From: Cohnella caldifontis
Lineage (GTDB): Bacteria > Bacillota > Bacilli > Paenibacillales > Paenibacillaceae
Assembly (NCBI RefSeq): GCF_029360585.1
Contig: NZ_JAQZSJ010000001.1
Span: 186,001-250,000, forward strand
Direction of reading: 5' to 3'
Length of the DNA stretch: 64,000 nucleotides
Below the pieces are notes generated by a model, which ran no database searches, was not told where the DNA came from, and saw only the letters and a list, made by a program, of their open reading frames with translations. Numbering within the stretch: position 1 is the stretch's first letter; every line of letters begins with the position of its first letter. Below, piece after piece: positions 40,798-49,224 of this stretch. The position numbers and the translations under genes were made by a program.

Positions 40798-41404
40798 GTT
40801 GCTCACCCTTTTTGTTCCCGCCAAGCTTGTTCTCGGTTCCTTGAATCAGCTTGGCGATATTGCGGCGATGGCGGTACACCGCGAGCACGGCGATGACCGC
40901 GGAGCCCCAGAGGTACGAGGAATCGAAGCCGAACGCGGCGAGCAGGAACGGCAGGAGCACGACGAAAACGATCGAGCCCAGAGAGACGTAACGGGTAAGC
41001 GCGATCACCAAGATCGCGGCAGCTCCGGCGATCGCCGCCGGCCCGATCGCCAAGACGGCCAGCGCCCCGATCGTCGTGGCGATGCCTTTGCCGCCTTTGA
41101 AATGGAAAAAGATCGGCCAATTGTGCCCGACGATCGCCGCCAGCCCGCAGACGACCGGTACCCAGGCTTCCCCGTCTCCCAGCCATAGCCCGAGCAGTAC
41201 CGCAACGACGCCTTTGGCGATGTCGAGCAGGAATACCGCGAGCGCCGGCCCTTTGCCCAGCACGCGGAGCGTGTTCGTCGCCCCGGCGTTCCCGCTGCCG
41301 TGCTGGCGGATATCGATTTTTTTCAGCCATTTGGCCATCAGAATGCTGAAGGATACCGAACCGAGCAAATAGCTGGCCGCGATCCCCACGATCGATAATA
41401 GCAA
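40787..41404 (-). CDS. plsY: acyl-phosphate:glycerol-3-phosphate acyltransferase
   Basis: Integral membrane enzyme, 205 aa, first acylation in phospholipid synthesis. 'LLGSVSFSILMAKWL', 'DIRQHGSGNAGATNTLRVLG', 'LDIAKG' and 'GHNWPIFFHFKGGKGIATT' are the conserved cytoplasmic loops. TTG start with GGGGAG upstream. It supplies the step right after GpsA. Confidence 0.95.
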   Translation of the reverse strand: MLLSIVGIAASYLLGSVSFSILMAKWLKKIDIRQHGSGNAGATNTLRVLGKGPALAVFLLDIAKGVVAVLLGLWLGDGEAWVPVVCGLAAIVGHNWPIFFHFKGGKGIATTIGALAVLAIGPAAIAGAAAILVIALTRYVSLGSIVFVVLLPFLLAAFGFDSSYLWGSAVIAVLAVYRHRRNIAKLIQGTENKLGGNKKGEQHGA

Positions 41405-41415
41405 TCCGGTCTCCC

Positions 41416-42738
41416 CTATTCCTGATCCGCTTTGCGGCGCGCGTACAGGCGCAGCGGCGTGCCTTCGAACTCGAAGGCCGCCCGGATTTTGTTCTCCAAG
41501 TACCGCTCGTAGGAAAAATGCATCATTTCCGGTTCATTGACGAAAATGAGGATCGTCGGCGGTTTGACCGCCACTTGGGTGGCGTAATTGACTCTCAGCC
41601 GGCGGCCTTTGTCCGTCGGCGGCGGGGTCACCGCGACGGCGTCCGCGATGACTTCGTTCAGGAGATGCGTCGGTACACGCATCGCGTGCTGCTCGGCTAC
41701 CCGGTTCACGACCGGCAGCAGCCGGTTCAGGCGGCTTTTCGTTTTGGCCGACAGGAACACGACGGGCGCATAGGTCATGAACAGGAACTGCTCCCGGATC
41801 TCGTTCGTGAAGTGCTGCATCGTCTTGTCGTCTTTCTCCACGACGTCCCACTTGTTCACGACGAATACCGCCGCTTTCCCGTTCTCGTGCGCGTAACCGG
41901 CGATATGCTTGTCCTGTTCGATGATCCCTTCCTCGCCGTTCAGGACGATGAGCGCCACGTCCGCCCGCTCGATCGCTTTCATGGCGCGCATGACGCTGTA
42001 CTTTTCCGTCGACTCGTAAACCTTGCCCCGCTTGCGCATGCCGGCCGTATCGATCAGCACGTACCGCTGGCCGTCATGCTCGAACGGAGTGTCGATCGCG
42101 TCCCGCGTCGTGCCCGCGACGTCGCTGACGATCACCCGGTCTTCGCCCAGAATGGCATTGACGAGGGACGACTTGCCCACGTTGGGTCGTCCGATCAGCG
42201 CCACCTTGATGACGTCTTCGTCATATTCCTCCTCCGTCAGTTCCGGAAGTTTGGATACGACGGCGTCCAGCAGGTCGCCGATCCCCGTCCCGTGCGCGCC
42301 GGAAATGCCGACCGGATCCCCGAATCCAAGCGCGTAGAATTCGTAAATGTCGTCCAGCCGCTGCAGATTGTCCACTTTGTTGACGGCCAGCACCACGGGT
42401 TTGCCCGACCGGTAAAGCATCTGCGACACTTCTTCGTCCGCGTTCGTGATCCCGGCTTTGGCATCCACCATGAAAATGATCGTATCCGCTTCCTCTATCG
42501 CAAGCTCGGCCTGCATGCGGATAAGGCGAAGCATCGTGTCTTCTTCGCCCGATTCGATGCCGCCCGTGTCGATGACGCTGAATTTGCGTCCGTTCCATTC
42601 GCCCGTGCCGTAAATCCGGTCCCTGGTCACCCCGGGCTTGTCTTCCACGATCGCCAGCCGGTCGCCGATGATCCGGTTGAAAATGGTCGACTTGCCGACA
42701 TTGGGCCGACCGACGATGGCGATGACGGGTCTTGCCAT
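41416..42738 (-). CDS. der: ribosome-associated GTPase Der (EngA)
   Basis: 440 aa with two tandem GTPase domains: G1 '[11 protein letters not shown]' at residue 8 and '[11 protein letters not shown]' near 183, G4 'NKVD' and 'NKWD', and a C-terminal KH-like domain. Needed for 50S assembly. AAGGAG upstream of the ATG. A perfect 8-bp inverted repeat touches its ribosome binding site. Confidence 0.97.
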   Translation of the reverse strand: MARPVIAIVGRPNVGKSTIFNRIIGDRLAIVEDKPGVTRDRIYGTGEWNGRKFSVIDTGGIESGEEDTMLRLIRMQAELAIEEADTIIFMVDAKAGITNADEEVSQMLYRSGKPVVLAVNKVDNLQRLDDIYEFYALGFGDPVGISGAHGTGIGDLLDAVVSKLPELTEEEYDEDVIKVALIGRPNVGKSSLVNAILGEDRVIVSDVAGTTRDAIDTPFEHDGQRYVLIDTAGMRKRGKVYESTEKYSVMRAMKAIERADVALIVLNGEEGIIEQDKHIAGYAHENGKAAVFVVNKWDVVEKDDKTMQHFTNEIREQFLFMTYAPVVFLSAKTKSRLNRLLPVVNRVAEQHAMRVPTHLLNEVIADAVAVTPPPTDKGRRLRVNYATQVAVKPPTILIFVNEPEMMHFSYERYLENKIRAAFEFEGTPLRLYARRKADQE

Positions 42739-42752
42739 AATTTCACTCCTTT

Positions 42753-42771
42753 AGTTTGACGGAGTCAAACT
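42753..42771. repeat. perfect inverted repeat beside the der ribosome binding site
   Basis: AGTTTGAC-GGA-GTCAAACT, 8-bp arms. No T-run follows on the minus strand, so a simple terminator is unlikely; an operator or mRNA hairpin is possible. Confidence 0.6.
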
Positions 42772-42864
42772 CCCACTGCGTCCAGGGCGTTAAACGTAGA
42801 CATACTCTGTCCGTGTCGCCCGACATTTGCCAAATCTCATCATAACAAAAAATACCCGGGATGG

Positions 42865-43056
42865 CTAACCGTTTTGCGCCCTGTGATCGACGATGACGAA
42901 CAACGTCTCGTTCACTTGATGCGCGGCGCAATCTAGCGTTTTTTCCAGCAGTAAAGCCGTTTTCTCCAATTCTTCGCGATTGGCGGCAACGAAGATCGGG
43001 GCCCCGCCCGACACGTCATCCTTGCTCAGCGTTACGACGGCTGCGATTTTCGCCAT
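42865..43056 (-). CDS. capping complex subunit for YIEGIA
   Basis: 63 aa: 'AAVVTLSKDDVSGGAPIFVA' and 'NETLFVIVDHR'. I recognise it as the small partner of YIEGIA-family membrane proteins found in spore formers. GGAGG precedes the ATG at 43056, which lies 41 nt inside the end of the YIEGIA gene, implying coupled synthesis. The biochemical role is not established. Confidence 0.75.
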   Translation of the reverse strand: MAKIAAVVTLSKDDVSGGAPIFVAANREELEKTALLLEKTLDCAAHQVNETLFVIVDHRAQNG

Positions 43057-43969
43057 GGCTTCCTCCATTCAGTTGCTTCCGGTTGGCCGGAACCGGCAGG
43101 CGGACCGCCGACTCCAGAAGCGGAACGTTCCGAACGGCTTCTACGGCAAGCTCCGGCTCGCGTTCTCTCGGCAGCGCCAGCACGGCCAGTTGGCCGGTTT
43201 CCAGCGATAATTTCGCGAGCGGAATGAGGGTGGGTTCCCCATCGTCCCGGTAAACGCCGAAGCGGGTCGAGAGGTCGTACAGAATCGCCTGCCGCTGTCC
43301 CAGGTTGGCCAGGGTAACCCGCGAATTTCCGTTTTTCGGCGTGATCAGCAAGCCGACGCCGCGTTCGGCGATCGTTTCCCGGTCCGGCGCCAGCCCGACG
43401 TTCATCATGTAAATCCCGCCGACGTACACATTCGGCCCGTCCAGGCGGATCGGGGCTTGTTCCACCTCGGCGACACGCCCGATGTTTTTGCCTCGCATGA
43501 AGAAGAGCGCGCAGCCCAAAGCGAACGCCCCGACGATGACGCCAATCCACCATACGGCCGCCATCGCCGCAAGCGAAGTGACCAGCGCGGTGAAGATGGC
43601 CAAATAGTTGCGGCCCTCGAACACAACCGCCATGCCCTCTATATAAGCGGCTCCCCTTGGGACGAGCTCCTGCTTGTCGATCGCGGTTAACGTGTTCCGC
43701 TCCATATTGCGGACTTCGCGGAACTGCTGCGCGGCCAGCGAGAGGAACGTGATGGCGGTATAGTTGTTATGGTACAAGGCCGGCACCGCGACGGAACCGA
43801 GCGCGCCCGCGATCATCCCGAGCGCCAGGTTTACGATCAATCCATGCGGATGGGCGGGATATTGACGGTAATCGGACCGCAGCATCAGCAATCTCGCGGC
43901 CAGGCCGAAGAACGTGCCCAGCAGGACGCAAGTCAAGTCCCGGTGCGACTGGATCCAATGTCCGATCAA
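43016..43969 (-). CDS. YIEGIA family membrane protein
   Basis: 317 aa with several N-terminal hydrophobic segments and the name-giving motif as 'AYIEGMAVVFEGRNYLAIF'. The C-terminal half is soluble. TTG at 43969 overlapping the upstream stop (TTGA), with GGAGGGG upstream, is the chosen start. The family is restricted to endospore formers; the exact function is unknown. Confidence 0.82.
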   Translation of the reverse strand: MIGHWIQSHRDLTCVLLGTFFGLAARLLMLRSDYRQYPAHPHGLIVNLALGMIAGALGSVAVPALYHNNYTAITFLSLAAQQFREVRNMERNTLTAIDKQELVPRGAAYIEGMAVVFEGRNYLAIFTALVTSLAAMAAVWWIGVIVGAFALGCALFFMRGKNIGRVAEVEQAPIRLDGPNVYVGGIYMMNVGLAPDRETIAERGVGLLITPKNGNSRVTLANLGQRQAILYDLSTRFGVYRDDGEPTLIPLAKLSLETGQLAVLALPREREPELAVEAVRNVPLLESAVRLPVPANRKQLNGGSHGENRSRRNAEQG

Positions 43970-44580
43970 GTGCGTTCCCCTCCCTTTCTCCACGCGAATC
44001 GGAATGATACGCTCCGTACGGCCGCATAAGCGATCGATAAGCAGCGGGCGGCGAATACCGCGGTCCACCAGCCGTCCATCCAACCGGACGAGCCTGCGGA
44101 ACCCGAGATGCCGGCGGGATGCCATGCCGCGGCCAACAGCTCGGGAACGGCTAACGACAGCGTGACGGCCGCGATCTGCCCGTCCGCTCCGCCGACGAGG
44201 AGAAAGACCGCTGCTCCCGCGGCCGCCGGCCCCCAGCCGCCGGACATCCATTCCGGAAAAAAGGCGTTCCCGGCGGCGGCAGCGGTCCGCCCCATGGCCA
44301 ACGAGCTGACCAGAAGCCCCGCGGACAACGCCATCCAACGTTTCGTTTCCCTCATTCTCCATAACAGCGCGGCCGCGGCCAAGAGCGTCCATACGAAAGC
44401 TCCGTTCAACGCGCCTAACCGGCCGAGAGGCCATTCGAGCCAGGCCGCGAAAGGCCAGCCCGCCAGGAATACGGCAACGGCGGCATGCGGAATCCCCTTC
44501 GCGGACTCTTCCCGCCAGCCGCTCCACCAGAGGATCGAAGCCGCCAGCCACAGGAAGCCGGCCGTATATTCGGACGGCAT
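43966..44580 (-). CDS. YphA-like membrane protein
   Basis: 204 aa with about six hydrophobic segments and few conserved polar residues. The position directly upstream of the YIEGIA gene and near der agrees with B. subtilis yphA, a membrane protein of unknown function; the identification rests more on synteny than on motifs. AGGAGG 9 nt upstream of the ATG at 44580. Confidence 0.6.
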   Translation of the reverse strand: MPSEYTAGFLWLAASILWWSGWREESAKGIPHAAVAVFLAGWPFAAWLEWPLGRLGALNGAFVWTLLAAAALLWRMRETKRWMALSAGLLVSSLAMGRTAAAAGNAFFPEWMSGGWGPAAAGAAVFLLVGGADGQIAAVTLSLAVPELLAAAWHPAGISGSAGSSGWMDGWWTAVFAARCLSIAYAAVRSVSFRFAWRKGGERT

Positions 44581-44615
44581 GGGCACCCACCTCCTGGCTC
44601 CTAGTATGCACAGGC

Positions 44616-44657
44616 AAAAGAAAACACCCCTTTTTCCGGGATTGGAAAAAGGAGTGT
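44616..44657 (-). terminator. mntH terminator
   Basis: A 14-bp stem (ACACTCCTTTTTCC with GGAAAAAGGGGTGT, one G-T pair) is followed by TTTCTTTT on the minus strand. Confidence 0.85.
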
Positions 44658-44701
44658 TCGGGCCGGCGCAACGCCGTGGCTTGACAAGTTGCGGCAGACG
44701 G

Positions 44702-46057
44702 TTAAGAGAGCCAGCCGCCTACCGTCTGGACGAGCAAATAAATATTGAGTCCCGCGATGACGACGGCCACCGTCCAGGCCAGTGCTTTCAGCCAGGCCGG
44801 ATTCGCGAAGGCGCCCATTTTCCGCTTGTCGCTCGTGAATTTCACCAGCGGAATGACGGCGAAGCTGAGCTGCAGCGACAGGATGACCTGGCTCAAGATC
44901 AGCAGCTGGGCCGTGCCGCTTTCCCCGGCGATCGCCGTCACGATGACGGCCGGTATGATCGCGATGAGTCGGGTGATCAGCCTGCGGAGCCAAGCCGGCA
45001 GCCGGATGTTGAGGAAGCCTTCCATCACGATCTGGCCGGCCATCGTGCCGGTCAGCGTGGAGTTCTGGCCCGCAGCCAGCAGCGCGACGCCGAACAGAAC
45101 GCTGGCCATCGTGGAGCCCAGGATCGGCGCGAGCAAATGGTACGCGTCGCCGATTTCCGCCACGTCGAGCATGCCGGAGGCGTGGAAAGCCGCGGCCGAG
45201 ACGATCAGGATCGCCGCGTTGATGAACAGGGCGAAGAACAAGGCGATCGTGGAGTCGGCCGTCGCGAAGCGGATCGCCTGGCGTTTGCCCAGCTCGGTCT
45301 GCTCGAAGCGCCGGGTCTGCACGATGGAGGAATGCAAATACAGATTATGGGGCATGACGGTCGCCCCCAGAATGCCGATGGCGATATAGAGCATCTCCGG
45401 GTTGCTTACGATTTCCGCGCTCGGCACGAAACCGTTCAGGATGCCCGACATCGAAGGACGGGCGAGGATCATTTCCGCCAGGAAGCACAGTCCGACCGTT
45501 CCGATGAGCGTGATGACCAGCGCTTCGATATAACGGAACCCTTTGTTCTGCAGCAGCAAAATCAGGAGCACGTCGGCCACGGTGATCAGGATGCCGTACA
45601 TGAGCGGAAGACCGAACAACAAGTTCAGCGCGATCGCGGTTCCGATGACTTCCGCCAAATCGCAGGCGGCGATCGCCAGCTCGCACAGCACCCATAACCC
45701 TACCGTCACCGGCTTGCTGTAATGGTCCCGGCATGCCTGCGCCAAGTCCCGGCCGGTCACGATGCCGAGCTTGCCCGCCAGCGCCTGCAGCAGAATGGCC
45801 ATCAAATTCGACAGCAGGATGACGGAGAGCAGCGTATAGCCGAACATCGAGCCGCCCGCCAAATCCGTCGCCCAGTTGCCGGGGTCCATGTAGCCGACGG
45901 CCACCAAATAGCCGGGCCCGGCGAACGCGAGGAATTTGCGGAACCACGAGACGTTTTTCGGGATCTTCAGGCTTCGATAAACCTCGGGCATGGTAGGTTG
46001 GGGCCGCGCGTTCCTCCAGCCGCGTTCGGGCGCCAGCGGCGTCGTGTTGTCCGACAT
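44702..46057 (-). CDS. mntH: NRAMP-family divalent metal (Mn2+) transporter
   Basis: 451 aa with about 11 membrane segments. Metal-binding '[15 protein letters not shown]' lies in segment 1 and '[16 protein letters not shown]' in segment 6, the DPGN/MPH pair of NRAMP proton-coupled Mn2+/Fe2+ importers. GAGGTG precedes the ATG. The upstream promoter overlaps an MntR-like box, which would switch it off in high manganese. Confidence 0.94.
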   Translation of the reverse strand: MSDNTTPLAPERGWRNARPQPTMPEVYRSLKIPKNVSWFRKFLAFAGPGYLVAVGYMDPGNWATDLAGGSMFGYTLLSVILLSNLMAILLQALAGKLGIVTGRDLAQACRDHYSKPVTVGLWVLCELAIAACDLAEVIGTAIALNLLFGLPLMYGILITVADVLLILLLQNKGFRYIEALVITLIGTVGLCFLAEMILARPSMSGILNGFVPSAEIVSNPEMLYIAIGILGATVMPHNLYLHSSIVQTRRFEQTELGKRQAIRFATADSTIALFFALFINAAILIVSAAAFHASGMLDVAEIGDAYHLLAPILGSTMASVLFGVALLAAGQNSTLTGTMAGQIVMEGFLNIRLPAWLRRLITRLIAIIPAVIVTAIAGESGTAQLLILSQVILSLQLSFAVIPLVKFTSDKRKMGAFANPAWLKALAWTVAVVIAGLNIYLLVQTVGGWLS

Positions 46058-46186
46058 GGTCGTTCACCTCTTCTTCGTGCGCCGAATCTGGCGCTTATCT
46101 CACATTTTTGCGCAAGGGCAACTTTTTCGGTAAAAAAAAGGGATGGTTCAATCTATGCGCATTTCAATGACTTGTTGCTTACTTTC

Positions 46187-46214
46187 ATTGTACTGCACCA
46201 AAAATGTTTGTCAA
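46187..46214 (-). promoter_or_regulatory. mntH promoter
   Basis: TTGACA (46209-46214), 16-bp spacer, TACAAT (46187-46192) on the minus strand. Confidence 0.72.
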
Positions 46215-46221
46215 AGGAAAC
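46207..46221. promoter_or_regulatory. MntR-like operator
   Basis: TTTGTCAAAGGAAAC overlaps the mntH -35 box. It resembles the MntR box TTTGCC-AAGGAAA known upstream of Bacillus mntH. Confidence 0.45.
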
Positions 46222-46284
46222 TTTTCGCCTAACGTCGCGTTTGCGCGCCCATTCGCTTCGCAAGAGGTAAAATTTCGCGTGATT

Positions 46285-46965
46285 TCACCCTCTAGCTGCG
46301 TCTCCGTCTTCCTTTCCCTCTTCGCCGAACCGCAAACGGCCGGCGATCCGGACGTACTCCTCCATGGTATCCGCGTCCTCGAACAAACGGGAATCGGCAA
46401 AATGGACTGCCTCGACCGTGGAACCGCCGTCCCGAATCCATCTCCGCGCTCCCTCGTCGCCGCTCAGTCCCGCGATCCGGTCGAAACGTTCCTTCCCGAT
46501 AATGACAGGCGGCCGTAAGAGACCCGAATAAGAGGAAGCCGCGCAAGCCGCCCCGCTGCCGTCGTATGCGCGCAGCAGCCGGTTCAGCATCGCCGACGTG
46601 ACGCCCGGTTGATCCGCGAGCAGAATCATGACGGCGTCCGGATCGTGCTTCGCGGCCGCCTGCAGCCCGCAGCGCAACGACAACGCCTGGCCTTGGCCTG
46701 CGTTCCCGCACGCGGCGAGCCGCCACCTTCGGCGCGCCGGTTCCTCGAAGAACAGCGGATGCATCCAAGAGGGATAAACCGGGGCTTCTTCTCCATCTTC
46801 ACCTTGCTTGCCGGTCACCACGATCACCAGCTCCAGCCGAGAACGGATCGCCGCCAGCAGCGCGAAGCTGCCGAGCTGCGCACCCCCCGCCGGCAGACTC
46901 AGCTTGTCGGTCCCCATCCGGCTGCTACGGCCGGCAGCCAAATACAAACCGATCACGCGCTTCAT
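46285..46965 (-). CDS. molybdenum cofactor cytidylyltransferase-like protein (PucB/MocA)
   Basis: 226 aa with the nucleotidyltransferase signature 'LYLAAGRSSRMGTDKLSLP' and the metal-binding Asp in 'VMILLADQPGVTSAML'. Proteins of this type attach CMP to Mo-molybdopterin for xanthine-dehydrogenase-type enzymes. It overlaps the XdhC gene by 4 nt and serves the divergent Mo hydroxylase. Confidence 0.87.
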   Translation of the reverse strand: MKRVIGLYLAAGRSSRMGTDKLSLPAGGAQLGSFALLAAIRSRLELVIVVTGKQGEDGEEAPVYPSWMHPLFFEEPARRRWRLAACGNAGQGQALSLRCGLQAAAKHDPDAVMILLADQPGVTSAMLNRLLRAYDGSGAACAASSYSGLLRPPVIIGKERFDRIAGLSGDEGARRWIRDGGSTVEAVHFADSRLFEDADTMEEYVRIAGRLRFGEEGKEDGDAARG

Positions 46966-47996
46966 TGCCCCTCCGCAGCCGGCCGCCCGCGAAACGTCCG
47001 TATCAATTCGCCGACGATGCTGACGGCGATTTCCTCCGGCCCTTCCGCTCCGATCGGCAGCCCCGCGGGAGAACGAACCGACTCGGGCACCGGCTTGCCG
47101 TCCAGCAGCCGGACCGTCCGATGGCGCGGACCCAGTATGCCTACGTATTTCAGTTCATGCCGAAGCAGGTATCGAAGCATCTCCCGGTCCCGATCGAAGT
47201 GGTGGGACATCAGGACGGCGGAATCTTGCCGGCCCAATCGAAGCTGGCGCTGGATCTCCGTCGGGGATCCGACCAGCAGCCGGTCCGCGTCGGGAAAAAA
47301 AGTTTCGGCGCAGTAAGCGGGCCGCCAGTCCGCCACCGTGACCGAGTAGCCTGCCTTCGCCGCCAAGGCGGCAACCGGCCTCGCGTCTTCACCGGCCCCG
47401 AACAGGATCAGACGGGGTTTCGGCCATAAGGTCTGGGCGAATACTTCCGCTGGCTCTCGTTGGAGGATGAACATGTCCCCCGTTAGCCCTTCTCCGGCCT
47501 GCCGCATGCGGAGCGAGTCGGGGACGTCCCCTGTCCAGTCTCCGAACGCCGACTGACCGTCATGAGGGGCAAAATAATAACCGGTAACGGACCTCTCACG
47601 GTCCAGCCGGCGCAAGCAGGTTACGGGTATTCCCCGGTCCAAACAAACCTTCGCCATGCGAAGATGCGCTTTCAGCCGGGGATGAACCGGCTCCAGCAAT
47701 ACCTCGACGAGCCCGTTGCAGCCGGAGTCGATTCCCCAAATCCGCGTATCGTCGGATCTCATGTCGTATACGACCGTATGGCTTCTCTCCGATCCCACCA
47801 GCTCGTTCGCCCGGGTCGCCAGATCCTCTTCCAGGCAGCCCCCGCTGAGCATCCCGAGCCGGACGCCATCCCTTCCGAACAGCATGGCTGCACCCGCTTT
47901 GCGGTATGCGGAGCCGTAGGTGCGGATAATCGTCGCCAGCACGAACGGTCCGTCCGATCGTCCGATCGCGTCCAACAGGCCGTAAAGGCTCGTCAT
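46962..47996 (-). CDS. XdhC family molybdenum hydroxylase maturation protein (PucA-like)
   Basis: 344 aa. The N-terminal XdhC/CoxI domain has 'RTYGSAYRKAGAAML' and 'GMLSGGCLEEDLATRA'. The C-terminal Rossmann domain has 'LILFGAGEDARPVAALA' and 'YVGILGPRHRTVRLL'. It inserts sulfurated Mo cofactor into the large subunit. GGGGGA precedes the ATG. It lies downstream of the FUSC gene on the same strand. Confidence 0.9.
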   Translation of the reverse strand: MTSLYGLLDAIGRSDGPFVLATIIRTYGSAYRKAGAAMLFGRDGVRLGMLSGGCLEEDLATRANELVGSERSHTVVYDMRSDDTRIWGIDSGCNGLVEVLLEPVHPRLKAHLRMAKVCLDRGIPVTCLRRLDRERSVTGYYFAPHDGQSAFGDWTGDVPDSLRMRQAGEGLTGDMFILQREPAEVFAQTLWPKPRLILFGAGEDARPVAALAAKAGYSVTVADWRPAYCAETFFPDADRLLVGSPTEIQRQLRLGRQDSAVLMSHHFDRDREMLRYLLRHELKYVGILGPRHRTVRLLDGKPVPESVRSPAGLPIGAEGPEEIAVSIVGELIRTFRGRPAAEGQ

Positions 47997-48128
47997 GTCC
48001 GTAATCCCCCAGGGTACAGGCTTTCAACGCCACCATCGTTGTTGATCACTATGACGGGGAGATCCCGGTTATAACCGTGCTCTCCTGGAAGTTAAAGTAT
48101 AAGACATGGAACGGCCTTCATAAATTGG

Positions 48129-49172
48129 TTACATCTCGGTAAAGTCATGCAGCAGCTGCAGCGAATCGTTATGCAAGGCATAAGCGAACCGGGCGTCCCC
48201 GGCCGATCGCGAGGTCGAATCGGGCGGTTTTTCCAGGATGGACGCGTCGACGCCCGGGATGAAATACGCGCCTTTCCCTTGTTCGACCATCTGCATTTTC
48301 CTCTTCCATTCCCGGATCAAGGATGCGGCGGCCGACATGCGCTCCGCCCACGATTTGCGGTCTTCCTCCGACATATTCCCGCTCTGCGACCACTCCGCCA
48401 AAGTCCGCAGCATGCCGGTCAAATGGGCGTATCCCTGTTTGAGATGGATCGACTGTTCGTCAAATTGCTGCAGGATGGTTCGGCTCTTGCGAACGAACGG
48501 ATGATACCGCAGGCTTCGATCGGCGTTGCCGAATTCGTCGGCCGTTTTCTTCAGCTCGTCGAACAGCTTGCGCCCCTCTTTCTGGAGCATGCTCCCCAGA
48601 TCAGCGGGACAGCCGCGCTCCAGCCGCTCGGCGGCGTTGTCGAAGCGGGCGGATAATTGATCCGTGAAAGCATATAAAGCTTGGACCGCTTTTTTCGTAA
48701 AGTCGGGCGGGTAGACGAAAACATGAAAGATAAGGACGATGGCGCATCCGACGGCGGTATCCCGAACGCGGTCAAGGCCGTAGCTTGGAAATCGGGTTTG
48801 GAAATAGAGCACCAGCAAAATGCTGAAAGCGACCTGGTCCATTGCCGACTTCTTGAACCCCATCCCGTACGCGGCGGCATTGGCGGCCAGGATCATGAGA
48901 CCCAAACTCCACGCGTTCATGCCGACGTACCGAACGACGGAAACGGCGGCCAATACGCCGGCGATCGTCCCCAGCACGCGCTGGATGCCGAATCGGACCG
49001 TTTGCTCCACGGTAGGCCGCAAACAGAGAATGACCGACAACGGAGCCAGATAGGGATGGTGGGAGCCGGCGGCTCGCGCAGCTTCCCATGCGACGGACGA
49101 GGCCAGCGCCATTTTCCATACGAGGTTGGTGCGGGATAACAGCAGGTGGAACTTCTTCATCATGAAGGGCAT
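48129..49172 (-). CDS. FUSC / aromatic acid exporter-like membrane protein
   Basis: 347 aa. The N-terminal part has about four to six hydrophobic segments beginning 'VWKMALASSVAWEAARAAGS', with 'LAPLSVILCLRPTVEQTVRF' typical of the DUF939/FUSC family. The C-terminal about 180 residues are cytoplasmic and helical. AAAGGA 6 nt upstream selects the ATG at 49172. Its position between the maturation genes and the divergent oxidoreductase suggests transport of the substrate or product (for example a purine or aromatic acid), which is inference. Confidence 0.75.
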   Translation of the reverse strand: MPFMMKKFHLLLSRTNLVWKMALASSVAWEAARAAGSHHPYLAPLSVILCLRPTVEQTVRFGIQRVLGTIAGVLAAVSVVRYVGMNAWSLGLMILAANAAAYGMGFKKSAMDQVAFSILLVLYFQTRFPSYGLDRVRDTAVGCAIVLIFHVFVYPPDFTKKAVQALYAFTDQLSARFDNAAERLERGCPADLGSMLQKEGRKLFDELKKTADEFGNADRSLRYHPFVRKSRTILQQFDEQSIHLKQGYAHLTGMLRTLAEWSQSGNMSEEDRKSWAERMSAAASLIREWKRKMQMVEQGKGAYFIPGVDASILEKPPDSTSRSAGDARFAYALHNDSLQLLHDFTEM

Positions 49173-49224
49173 GGTCTTTCCTTTCGCGAGGTTTTGGGAC
49201 GATACGAACAAAGGAGGCGCTCAT

